A DNA stretch of 45,235 nucleotides, from the IMG/VR virus record IMGVR_UViG_3300032331_001681, positions 1 through 45,235 of that record, one strand, 5' to 3'. The position numbers and the translations under genes are program-made. Shown here piece after piece: positions 31,257-37,975 of the stretch. The first letter of the stretch is position 1. Every line of letters begins with the position of its first letter. The notes beneath the pieces were generated by a model. The model did no database searches and was not told where the DNA came from. It saw only the letters and a program-made list of their open reading frames with translations. This stretch comes from a virus.

Positions 31257-31904
31257 ATGGCGCTCAATTGTTGGCGCGGGAACATGGGGATTTCCACAAT
31301 GGCCGGAAAGAAAGCGCAAAGGGAAGCCAAGCCCTATAGCATGGGACAACTGAGGGAAAGCCTACAAGGCGCATTGCCCGATATCAAAGCCAAAGCCAAA
31401 GAGATGAATAGCGTAGTAAGACGCAAGCCATATAGCAAAGAGACTTTCATTAGGGTTTGCGAGCGTATGGCCGGAGGGGAAACGACAAGGGAAGCGCTAG
31501 ATAATGAGGGATTAGCGCCTAGCACATTTTATCAATGGTTAGAGCGGGAAGATGAAGAAGGGGCTTCTTTGCGGACTCTATTCGCGCACGCACGAGTCAT
31601 GCTAGCGGAGTCGGCTTTTGGTGAAGCATTACAACGGTCTAGGGCTTTGTTAGACGAGCCGGAGATTGACGCTGCACGTGTTGGCGCGGCGCGTCTGCTA
31701 GTCGACACTCTCAAGTGGTATGCGGAACGGCTAAACCCGCGCCAATATGCGATGCAACGAGTCGAACCCATAGCGCAAACGGTGCACAACGTGACAAACA
31801 ATAACTTGACCATGATTGACGGGGCGAGCTTAGGCGCTGATCAGCGTTCCGCCTTGCGCGCAATGCTCACACAAGCCCGCGACTCCAAACTAATCGAGGG
31901 ATGA
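31257..31904 (+). CDS. terS: Terminase small subunit
   Basis: The 215-residue protein recognises phage DNA for packaging. After a basic N-terminus it has KETFIRVCERMAGGETTREA and LDNEGLAPSTFYQWLEREDE, a helix-turn-helix with the S-T-F-Y-x-W motif. The core RVGAARLLVDTLKWYAERLN followed by PRQYAMQ is typical of small terminases. The C-terminus is the likely TerL-contacting end. Start is uncertain: ATG at 31257, 31284 or 31299 (MAGKKAQ) are all possible, and none has a strong ribosome-binding site. TerL lies 1.76 kb downstream, an unusual separation. Confidence 0.8.
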   Translation: MALNCWRGNMGISTMAGKKAQREAKPYSMGQLRESLQGALPDIKAKAKEMNSVVRRKPYSKETFIRVCERMAGGETTREALDNEGLAPSTFYQWLEREDEEGASLRTLFAHARVMLAESAFGEALQRSRALLDEPEIDAARVGAARLLVDTLKWYAERLNPRQYAMQRVEPIAQTVHNVTNNNLTMIDGASLGADQRSALRAMLTQARDSKLIEG

Positions 31905-31974
31905 ACTAAACTAAACTAAACATAACTAAACTAAATCACGCAACATAACTAAACTAAACTAAACTAAACTAATA
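31905..31974. repeat. CTAAA pentanucleotide tandem repeat
   Basis: About 70 bases right after the terminase small subunit stop consist of (CTAAA)n interrupted by CATAACTAAACTAAA (31921-31935 and 31944-31958) and a short CACGCAA spacer. A complementary stretch GGTTTAGTTTTAGTTAGTT (32025-32043) could fold back onto the array. It may be a packaging signal, a slippage-prone array or a binding site. Confidence 0.7.
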
Positions 31975-32205
31975 GTTTATGCACTTCGTCACCGCTCGGA
32001 GACAAAGCTTAACTATGTTTCTGTGGTTTAGTTTTAGTTAGTTGAGGTACCCTGACGGATGCCCACCCTAGGCCGCTGTCCAGAAGAGGCCGGGGGGTCT
32101 TAGGTACCAAATCCCCCCAGTGTTAACCCCACCAGTATGCGAATTCGTAATCCCCTCCACGTTAATACCACCATATCTGCGGTTATATACCATATGCCCA
32201 AGCTA

Positions 32206-32221
32206 TGTTTCACGTGAAACA
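32206..32221. other. parS: parS site 1
   Basis: Perfect TGTTTCACGTGAAACA, the bacterial chromosomal parS consensus bound by ParB. It lies in noncoding DNA. Confidence 0.88.
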
Positions 32222-32358
32222 CACCCCCCCCACTACCCCCGCCCTGTAGGTACCTGCTCTCTATACAGTGCGGCTTAGCGCGCTACCCCAGCGTAGGACA
32301 TAGGCATACCCCCGGTACTACCCCCCGGTGTTAGGTACCCTTTGGTATGTAGGTGAGA

Positions 32359-32374
32359 TGTTTCACGTGAAACA
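32359..32374. other. parS: parS site 2
   Basis: Perfect TGTTTCACGTGAAACA, 153 bp after site 1, in noncoding DNA. The flanking CACGTGG repeats half of the core. Confidence 0.88.
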
Positions 32375-32432
32375 CGTGGTCTTGGCTGTCCGCGCCAGTA
32401 GGTATGGTCAATGAGTTGTGGCTAAGCATATG

Positions 32433-32448
32433 TGTTTCACGTGAAACA
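32433..32448. other. parS: parS site 3
   Basis: Perfect TGTTTCACGTGAAACA, 74 bp after site 2; the palindrome extends to 18 bp (32432-32449). Confidence 0.88.
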
Positions 32449-32581
32449 CTGTTAGTCCTAGTTAGCTGTTAGCCTAACTATGGGTGGGGACCGGCCCCTG
32501 CAACAAGTCCGGCCCCCATGCCGAAGAGGGAGCTGCCAAGCAACTCTCCAGCAAAACCAGTATATCCCACTGGCGGGGGTG

Positions 32582-32707
32582 TTAAAAGTCAAATTTGATG
32601 GGCTGGCGGGCCTCCAGCATCTTGATAACCTGGTGCGCACCCAGGATCTCACCGGCCATCCCGGCCATCAATGGGTGTCTACCACACAGATGTTTCACGT
32701 GAAACAT
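32582..32707 (-). CDS. Small protein starting in parS
   Basis: A 41-residue frame starts at the ATG of the parS-derived MFHVKH, then LCGRHPLMAGMAGEILGAHQ and VIKMLEARQPIKFDF. It overlaps the end of the upstream gene by 13 bases. The MFHVKH start is the usual reading of parS in this frame. Composition looks protein-like, but the ribosome-binding site is poor. It may be real or a by-product of the parS site. Confidence 0.4.
   Translation of the reverse strand: MFHVKHLCGRHPLMAGMAGEILGAHQVIKMLEARQPIKFDF
32691..32706. other. parS: parS site 4
   Basis: Perfect TGTTTCACGTGAAACA (18-bp palindrome 32690-32707). It contains the stop codon of the gene 32695-32961 (-) and the start of the small frame 32582-32707 (-). 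Confidence 0.88.
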
Positions 32708-32961
32708 TTATGGGTTGCTGACCGCCATTTGCCATCCAGCAAAATGTAAGCCGTTTCTGGGTCACGGCCAGAAACCGTTACAATAATTCGGACATCCTTC
32801 ATTAACCTTTTGGCAAATTTGATTGCTCCGCTCATGTCTGTGCAATTTTTAGGGCATAGAATAAGATGAACCGACTTATCTATAAAATCTGCCTGTACCT
32901 CCATGAGAGAACACATGAGTTCCTTGTTAAACAGTTTGTCTGCGAGATCTACCTGATCCAT
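32695..32961 (-). CDS. Hypothetical protein flanked by parS sites
   Basis: The 88-residue product starts MDQVDLADKLFNKELMCSLM with GGGGGGAG upstream. It has a Rossmann-like strand-helix pattern (HLILCPKNCTDMSGAIKFAK, RIIVTVSGRDPETAYILLDG) and ends ATHKCFT with the stop inside parS site 4. parS site 5 lies 16 bp before its start. No family recognised; it does not resemble ParA or ParB. Confidence 0.55.
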   Translation of the reverse strand: MDQVDLADKLFNKELMCSLMEVQADFIDKSVHLILCPKNCTDMSGAIKFAKRLMKDVRIIVTVSGRDPETAYILLDGKWRSATHKCFT

Positions 32962-32976
32962 TTGCTCCCCCCTTCA

Positions 32977-33072
32977 ATGTTTCACGTGAAACATTTGGAG
33001 TCCGTTGTCCCTTTTTCAGAACACCCATCTTTCGATGTGACCAGCACGGACAAACACTGGCAAGTTAGTTAG
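32977..33072 (+). CDS. Very small possible gene starting in parS
   Basis: A 31-residue plus-strand frame begins at the ATG of parS site 5 (MFHVKHLESVVPFSEHP) and ends at TAG. No ribosome-binding site is seen. It is probably a by-product of the parS sequence, kept here because the same MFHVKH start recurs at site 4. Confidence 0.2.
   Translation: MFHVKHLESVVPFSEHPSFDVTSTDKHWQVS
32978..32993. other. parS: parS site 5
   Basis: Perfect TGTTTCACGTGAAACA, 287 bp after site 4, just upstream of the minus-strand gene 32695-32961. No further perfect site was seen elsewhere in the window. Confidence 0.88.
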
Positions 33073-33144
33073 CCGCTATGGAGCCATCCCCAATACCCGC
33101 TGACCTGTTGGCGCGGCTAAACCAACCGGGCGTTCCTTGGCGCG

Positions 33145-33408
33145 TTACTCTTCGCCACCCAAATCGTAGTCAGCTACCGTCCGGCCATTGTAGTTCATCA
33201 CATAGGCCATACCAAAGTCTAATGTTTTTGTCAGGCGACCACCATGAATCAGCGGGCCGGTGGTGTAGTGAAGTTTGCCGCGAATAAGATCGGCGCTAAA
33301 TGGTTTGTTTAGAGCAATAAGTTCTTCAGAGTTGTCTGTGTACCAAACGCTTTCGGCTTCAATGAGGTGTTCAGTGTTTTTATGGTCGATATGCTTGATG
33401 GTAAACAT
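33145..33408 (-). CDS. Hypothetical phage protein
   Basis: The 87-residue protein starts MFTIKHIDHKNTEHLIEAES with GGAGAG upstream, has a strand-rich body and ends AYVMNYNGRTVADYDLGGEE, a pattern seen in small phage proteins. It reads leftward from the divergent promoter pair at 33452-33484. No function assigned. Confidence 0.6.
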   Translation of the reverse strand: MFTIKHIDHKNTEHLIEAESVWYTDNSEELIALNKPFSADLIRGKLHYTTGPLIHGGRLTKTLDFGMAYVMNYNGRTVADYDLGGEE

Positions 33409-33451
33409 GCTGCTCTCCTACTGCTGCTATGACGGGAGATCCGTCCAAATC

Positions 33452-33484
33452 ACTATAGCAAAATAATCAACCATGAGCTATAGT
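33452..33484. promoter_or_regulatory. Divergent promoter pair with GCTATAGT boxes
   Basis: ACTATAGC (33452-33459) and GCTATAGT (33477-33484) form an inverted repeat with a 17-bp spacer. Each reads as an extended -10 (TGC or AGC before TATAGT) aimed at one neighbour: left gene 33145-33408, right gene 33508-33669 and TerL. No -35 box is clear. The same box is at 1119-1126. Confidence 0.5.
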
Positions 33485-33507
33485 TATATTGAATAAGGGG
33501 GATGCTG

Positions 33508-33669
33508 ATGCGCAAAAATGTTTCTAAACGCCGTTGGAAAGCCCGGCTCCTCATAGGCAAATGGATCCCAGGCATGGTGGTCTATCATTACGGCTTTGAC
33601 CGCATATATAGTGGAGCACTGGTCCAGCACCCCGAAATGGACTTCTACAGGATCGCCCCCATCCTATGA
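33508..33669 (+). CDS. Small protein just before terminase large subunit
   Basis: A 53-residue frame starts MRKNVSKRRWKARLLIGKWI, is basic at the N-terminus and ends YRIAPIL. GGGGG lies upstream at good distance, and its TGA overlaps the TerL ATG (ATGA), indicating coupling. A small DNA-binding or packaging accessory is possible; no family recognised. Confidence 0.58.
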   Translation: MRKNVSKRRWKARLLIGKWIPGMVVYHYGFDRIYSGALVQHPEMDFYRIAPIL

Positions 33670-35390
33670 CCACACTTACCCTCGACGGCCAGCAGATTGA
33701 CATTGAACGCCAGCTTGCAGAGCTGGATCGGGTAGATTGTGAAGAAAGCCTTTACGCATTCCTAAAGCACTCATGGAAATATATTGACGCATCCCCCTTT
33801 ACCGAGGGCTGGCCCATCGAGGCCATAGCGGAACATCTGCAAGCAGTCGCAGATGGTGAGATTCGCAGGCTTATCATCAACATTCCGCCCCGCATGGGTA
33901 AATCGTCCATCACCTCGTGCGCGTTCCCTGCGTGGGTGTGGGCGCAATCTCACACCAGCCCAACCTCTGGCGCGGGCGTACAGTTCCTTCATGCATCATA
34001 TGCTCAGCAGTTGTCCCTGCGTGATAGCGTCAAATGCCGCCGCCTCATTGAAAGCCCATGGTACCGCAGCCTCTGGGGCGACAGGTTCAAGCTCACTTCA
34101 GACCAAAACACCAAGGGGCGCTTTGACAATGACAAAAATGGTTCGCGCCTTAGCACGTCCGTTGGTTCGGCGCTTACTGGCGAAGGCGGATCTATTATTG
34201 TGGTCGATGACCCGAATGCCGCTCAAGAAGCATTCTCAGAAGCTACCATCGCATCAACCATCGAATGGTGGGACGGCGCGCTCTCGACCCGCCTCAACGA
34301 CCCCAAGACTGGCGCGTTTGTTGTCATCCAACAGAGGCTGTCTGAAGAAGACCTGACCGGCCACATCATGTCCAAGGACGAAGGCGAGTGGACCCACCTC
34401 TGCTTGCCCATGCGCTACGAATGGCAGCGGCACTCCGTTACCTCTATTGGCTGGAATGACCCCCGTGGCTGTGACGATGAAGGCGAACCCCTTGTTGAAG
34501 TAGATGATGACGGCAACCGAGTCGCCATCAACATTGAAGCTCAGATTGAGCTTGAGGAAACCCGCGAAGGTGAACTTCTTTGGCCAGATCGTTTTGGCGA
34601 GACCGAAGTCACTATCCTTGAGAAGCAGCTTGGGCCTTGGTCTGCAGCCGGTCAGCTTCAGCAACGCCCGGAACCCAAGGGCGGCGGCATCATAAAGCGT
34701 GAGTGGTGGCAGCCGTGGGATTCCCCGCATTTCCCCAATATGGACTTGATCATAGCAACGCTAGACACCGCATACACGACCAAAACCGAGAACGACCCGT
34801 CTGCCATGACGGTATGGGGCGTATTTTCAAGTGGAGTTTCTGTTCAATCTCCCAGCCATGCCGGTAACCGCCACGGTGAACGCATGGCCTATGAGCGCCA
34901 GTACACGGAAACCGCGCCAAGAGTTATGCTCATGCATGCTTGGCAAGGCCGGTACGAGTTGCACGATCTGGTCCTAAAGGTCTCTGACACATGCCGCAGG
35001 CTCAAGGTAGACACGCTGCTCATCGAGAACAAAGCCGCCGGGCATTCGGTTGCCCAAGAAATCCGCCGGATGTACGGGTTTGAGAAGTTTGGCGTCCACA
35101 TGTTTGATCCAAAGTCTCAAGACAAGCTGGCGCGGTTGTACTCGGTTCAACATTTATTTGCTGAAGGGTTAGTCTTCGCCCCCGCCAGGCAGTGGGCCGA
35201 GATGGTCATCACCCAAGTGGGCCAGTTTCCCAAAGGCAAGCACGACGATTTGGTGGATACCGTAAGCATGGCCATGAGGCATCTGCGCGAGACCGGGGCC
35301 ATCATGCGTGGCGACGAGTTCAAAGCAGAGCTTGAGGATAGCTTGGCCTTTAAGGGCAACAATCAGTGGACGCCGCTCTATCCAGTTTAG
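33666..35390 (+). CDS. terL: Terminase large subunit
   Basis: The 574-residue packaging motor has an N-terminal ATPase with Walker A-like PPRMGKS (74-80) and Walker B VVDDPN (about 179-184). Its C-terminal RNase H-like nuclease shows DTAYTTK (about 367), LLIENKAAGHSVAQE (about 452) and KHDDLVDTVSMAM, carrying the three expected acidic residues. It drives DNA into the prohead through the portal encoded downstream. Length is normal for this family. The overlap with the small upstream gene fixes the start. Confidence 0.92.
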   Translation: MTTLTLDGQQIDIERQLAELDRVDCEESLYAFLKHSWKYIDASPFTEGWPIEAIAEHLQAVADGEIRRLIINIPPRMGKSSITSCAFPAWVWAQSHTSPTSGAGVQFLHASYAQQLSLRDSVKCRRLIESPWYRSLWGDRFKLTSDQNTKGRFDNDKNGSRLSTSVGSALTGEGGSIIVVDDPNAAQEAFSEATIASTIEWWDGALSTRLNDPKTGAFVVIQQRLSEEDLTGHIMSKDEGEWTHLCLPMRYEWQRHSVTSIGWNDPRGCDDEGEPLVEVDDDGNRVAINIEAQIELEETREGELLWPDRFGETEVTILEKQLGPWSAAGQLQQRPEPKGGGIIKREWWQPWDSPHFPNMDLIIATLDTAYTTKTENDPSAMTVWGVFSSGVSVQSPSHAGNRHGERMAYERQYTETAPRVMLMHAWQGRYELHDLVLKVSDTCRRLKVDTLLIENKAAGHSVAQEIRRMYGFEKFGVHMFDPKSQDKLARLYSVQHLFAEGLVFAPARQWAEMVITQVGQFPKGKHDDLVDTVSMAMRHLRETGAIMRGDEFKAELEDSLAFKGNNQWTPLYPV

Positions 35391-35432
35391 CCAAAATCCT
35401 GTAAAGTTCTGGGCATTCAGCAGGAAAAACGC

Positions 35433-35645
35433 ATGTCCCAGGTACTCGCCAGCGCAATTGTGGATGTCATTACGCCAAATACGCCTGTCCGTATTGGCAA
35501 CTTCAGGGTCGAGGTCTGGGGCAAGAAGCCCTATGACTATGTGCGGCACTATGAAATTATGGCGCAATCCGATACTATTGCGGCTCAAGAAGGTATTCGG
35601 CGCTTCGTCGCAGAGATGGAAGCCCTTGGCCTTAAAGAGGAATAA
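35433..35645 (+). CDS. Small hypothetical protein
   Basis: The 70-residue product starts MSQVLASAIVDVITPNTPVR and has YDYVRHYEIMAQSDTIAAQE, a strand-helix small phage protein. AGGA precedes the ATG. It sits between terminase and portal genes. Confidence 0.6.
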   Translation: MSQVLASAIVDVITPNTPVRIGNFRVEVWGKKPYDYVRHYEIMAQSDTIAAQEGIRRFVAEMEALGLKEE

Positions 35646-35650
35646 CTTCT

Positions 35651-37975
35651 ATGCCGATGACCCCCGGTTTGATGCCCAACATCAGGCAAGCTCCACCTGA
35701 AGATGAGGCCCTTGGCGGGGAAGACGCTCTTATTGAGATCATCGAGGACGGCGAAGACACCCCTAAATCCGATTCAAGCGGCGCGATCCTTGAAATTGAG
35801 CATGCAGACGGCTCGATAACCATTTCCCTCGATGGGAAACCCATTGACGACAACCGTAAAGAGCGCGACGAGACCGATTGGTACCGCAATCTGGTCGATG
35901 ATGTCGCTGAAGGCAACCTTAACAACATCGCACAAGAGCTTTTGCGCGGCATTCGGGACGATATCCAGAGCCGCAACGATTGGATCGAGGACCGGGCGCA
36001 GGGAATCAAGCTGCTTGGCCTCAAAATTGAGATCCCCGGTTTGCAGGGAGCCGCTGACGGGGCTCCGGTGGAGGGCATGTCTAAGGTCCGGCACCCGCTG
36101 CTGCTTGAAGCAGTGCTGCGATTCCAAGCAAATGCGCGTTCTGAGCTGCTGCCCACCGATGGGCCGGTCAAAATTCGCAATGACAACAACAACGCGACCC
36201 TTGAGAACGACCAGCTAGCCAATGCGTTGGAGAATGACCTTAATCATTACCTGACCGCGACCGCTACTGAGTATTATCCTGACACGGATCGCATGCTTCT
36301 TATGCTTGGTTTTGGCGGCACAAGCTTCAAGAAGGTGTATTTCTGCCCGTTGCGCAACCGCCCGGTCTCCGAGAGCGTTGATGCAAACGATTTGATCGTC
36401 AACAACGCTGCGACAGACCTACGTAATGCAAAACGCATTACACATCGGTCCTATATGCGTCCTAGCACGGTCAAAAGGCTGCAAATTCTTGGCGTTTACC
36501 GGGATATTGATCTATCAACGCCCAAAGAGCCTGATCTTGACAGCGTTCAGCGCGAGAAAAACGCCCAGCAGGGCATTAGCTCGGGGTCCATGAACCCGGA
36601 TGACCGTGATCGCGAGATCTATGAGGTCTATTGCGAGCTGGATCTGCCGGGTTTTGAGCATAAGCACAAGGGCAAGCCGTCTGGGCTTGAGATTCCCTAC
36701 ATTGTGACCCTCGATGTGTCGTCCAACCAAGTTTTGTCGGTGGTGCGCAACTATGCAGAGGATGATGCAGAGCTTCCGGTCGCTAAGCGTCGGTTTGTTA
36801 AGTACACTTTTGTCCCTGGCATGGGCTTCTATGACATTGGCCTGCTCCATATACTTGGCAATACGACGAATGCTATCACGGCAGCGTGGCGGGAACTCCT
36901 AGACGCTGGCATGTACAACAATTTCCCCGGTTTCCTTATGGCTGACACCGGAGCCCGGCAGAATACCAACATATTCCGTGTTCCTCCTGGCGGGGGTGCA
37001 TTGGTCAAGACCAACGGCATGCCCATCAATCAAGCTATCATGCCGCTCCCCTACAAAGAGCCGTCTGGAGCCCTGATGAACCTTGTCGTTCAAATGGCTG
37101 AGACTGGCATGCGCGTTGGCGGCACATCTGAAGTTATGGTGACCGAGGGTAAGCCCGATGCGCCCGTGGGCACAACGCTTGCTATGATTGAGCAGGCTCA
37201 AAAGGTTCTAAACTCGGTCCACAAGCGCCTCCATGCAGCTCAATCTGAAGAGTTTGAGATGTTGGTTGAGTGCTTCAAGGATCACCCAGAGAGTTTCTGG
37301 CAAAAGCGCCGGAAAGCAGCATATCCTTGGGACGAAAAGACATTTTTGGACGCGCTGGACAATTACTATTTTGTTCCGCAGGCGGATCCCAATACCTCAA
37401 GCCAAACCCAACGCCTTATGAAAGTGCTGGCGTTGAAACAGTTGGTGGCGTCCAATCCGTCTCTGTATGATCCAATTGCGGTCGATACGGCTGCGTTGCA
37501 GGCCCTTGGCTGGTCCAACCCGCAGCAGTTTATGATCCCGCCGTCTGCGCAGGGCAAGCCCCCGCCAGAGCTTATGCAGGCCATGGCTAAGGCCCAGAAC
37601 GACAAGAGCAACGCTGACGCCCGGATGCTGGATAGCCAGACCCGTGCGCAGGAATCTCAGGCTCGTTTGGAACTTGATCACATGCGGCTCCAGATGGAAA
37701 TGCAGCGCGATCAAGGTGACCCCGCCAAGATGGCTCAGGTTGATACGCAGCGGATGGAGATCCAGCAGCGCAATCAGGACACCATGTTTGACGCCATCAA
37801 CCGCAAGCGTGACCGCGAAAGCCGTGAGCGCCTTGCCGCCATTAAGCTTGCTGAAGAAGTCATGCGCAACCCCGATGGGCTTGCTGATGCTCAGCAATTT
37901 CTAGATCCTCAAATGCTTCAGCGTCTGGAGGGCAATGAGCCCACTCTGGACGGCACCAAGACTGGAGAACTGTAA
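35651..37975 (+). CDS. Portal protein
   Basis: The 774-residue protein forms the dodecameric DNA channel at the head vertex. After an acidic N-terminus, the core contains RHPLLLEAVLRFQANARSEL and TEYYPDTDRMLLMLGFGGTS, then LDVSSNQVLSVVRN. The C-terminal helical part (QTRAQESQARLELDHMRLQM) resembles a barrel. The size and pattern fit the large P22-type portals of short-tailed phages. It follows TerL and precedes the scaffold and capsid genes. Confidence 0.85.
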   Translation: MPMTPGLMPNIRQAPPEDEALGGEDALIEIIEDGEDTPKSDSSGAILEIEHADGSITISLDGKPIDDNRKERDETDWYRNLVDDVAEGNLNNIAQELLRGIRDDIQSRNDWIEDRAQGIKLLGLKIEIPGLQGAADGAPVEGMSKVRHPLLLEAVLRFQANARSELLPTDGPVKIRNDNNNATLENDQLANALENDLNHYLTATATEYYPDTDRMLLMLGFGGTSFKKVYFCPLRNRPVSESVDANDLIVNNAATDLRNAKRITHRSYMRPSTVKRLQILGVYRDIDLSTPKEPDLDSVQREKNAQQGISSGSMNPDDRDREIYEVYCELDLPGFEHKHKGKPSGLEIPYIVTLDVSSNQVLSVVRNYAEDDAELPVAKRRFVKYTFVPGMGFYDIGLLHILGNTTNAITAAWRELLDAGMYNNFPGFLMADTGARQNTNIFRVPPGGGALVKTNGMPINQAIMPLPYKEPSGALMNLVVQMAETGMRVGGTSEVMVTEGKPDAPVGTTLAMIEQAQKVLNSVHKRLHAAQSEEFEMLVECFKDHPESFWQKRRKAAYPWDEKTFLDALDNYYFVPQADPNTSSQTQRLMKVLALKQLVASNPSLYDPIAVDTAALQALGWSNPQQFMIPPSAQGKPPPELMQAMAKAQNDKSNADARMLDSQTRAQESQARLELDHMRLQMEMQRDQGDPAKMAQVDTQRMEIQQRNQDTMFDAINRKRDRESRERLAAIKLAEEVMRNPDGLADAQQFLDPQMLQRLEGNEPTLDGTKTGEL

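Larger units (their letters stand above)
31905..32581. other. 677-bp noncoding region between terminase genes
   Basis: No convincing gene is seen here on either strand. It holds the CTAAA array, three parS sites, four GGTACC palindromes (32046, 32103, 32249, 32334), an imperfect direct repeat (GTTAACCCCACCA at 32122 and GTTAATACCACCA at 32161), C-rich runs on the top strand (32224-32244, 32309-32326) and the inverted repeat TAGTTAG-N8-CTAACTA (32459-32480). It is a candidate packaging, segregation or origin region. Confidence 0.65.

Noticed and set aside
31905-31974. CTAAA array as a CRISPR array
   Set aside because: Units are five bases with no spacers, and no cas genes are present.
32458-32749. 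Long frames on both strands through the parS region (64 and 89 residues)
   Set aside because: They are rich in Arg, Trp, Pro and Cys, cross parS and other repeats and lack ribosome-binding sites, so they look like chance frames.
33078-33287. Plus-strand frame starting MEPSPIPADLLARLNQPG
   Set aside because: The first 22 residues look protein-like, but the rest is antisense to the well supported gene 33145-33408 (-) and no ribosome-binding site is seen. It could be a gene remnant.
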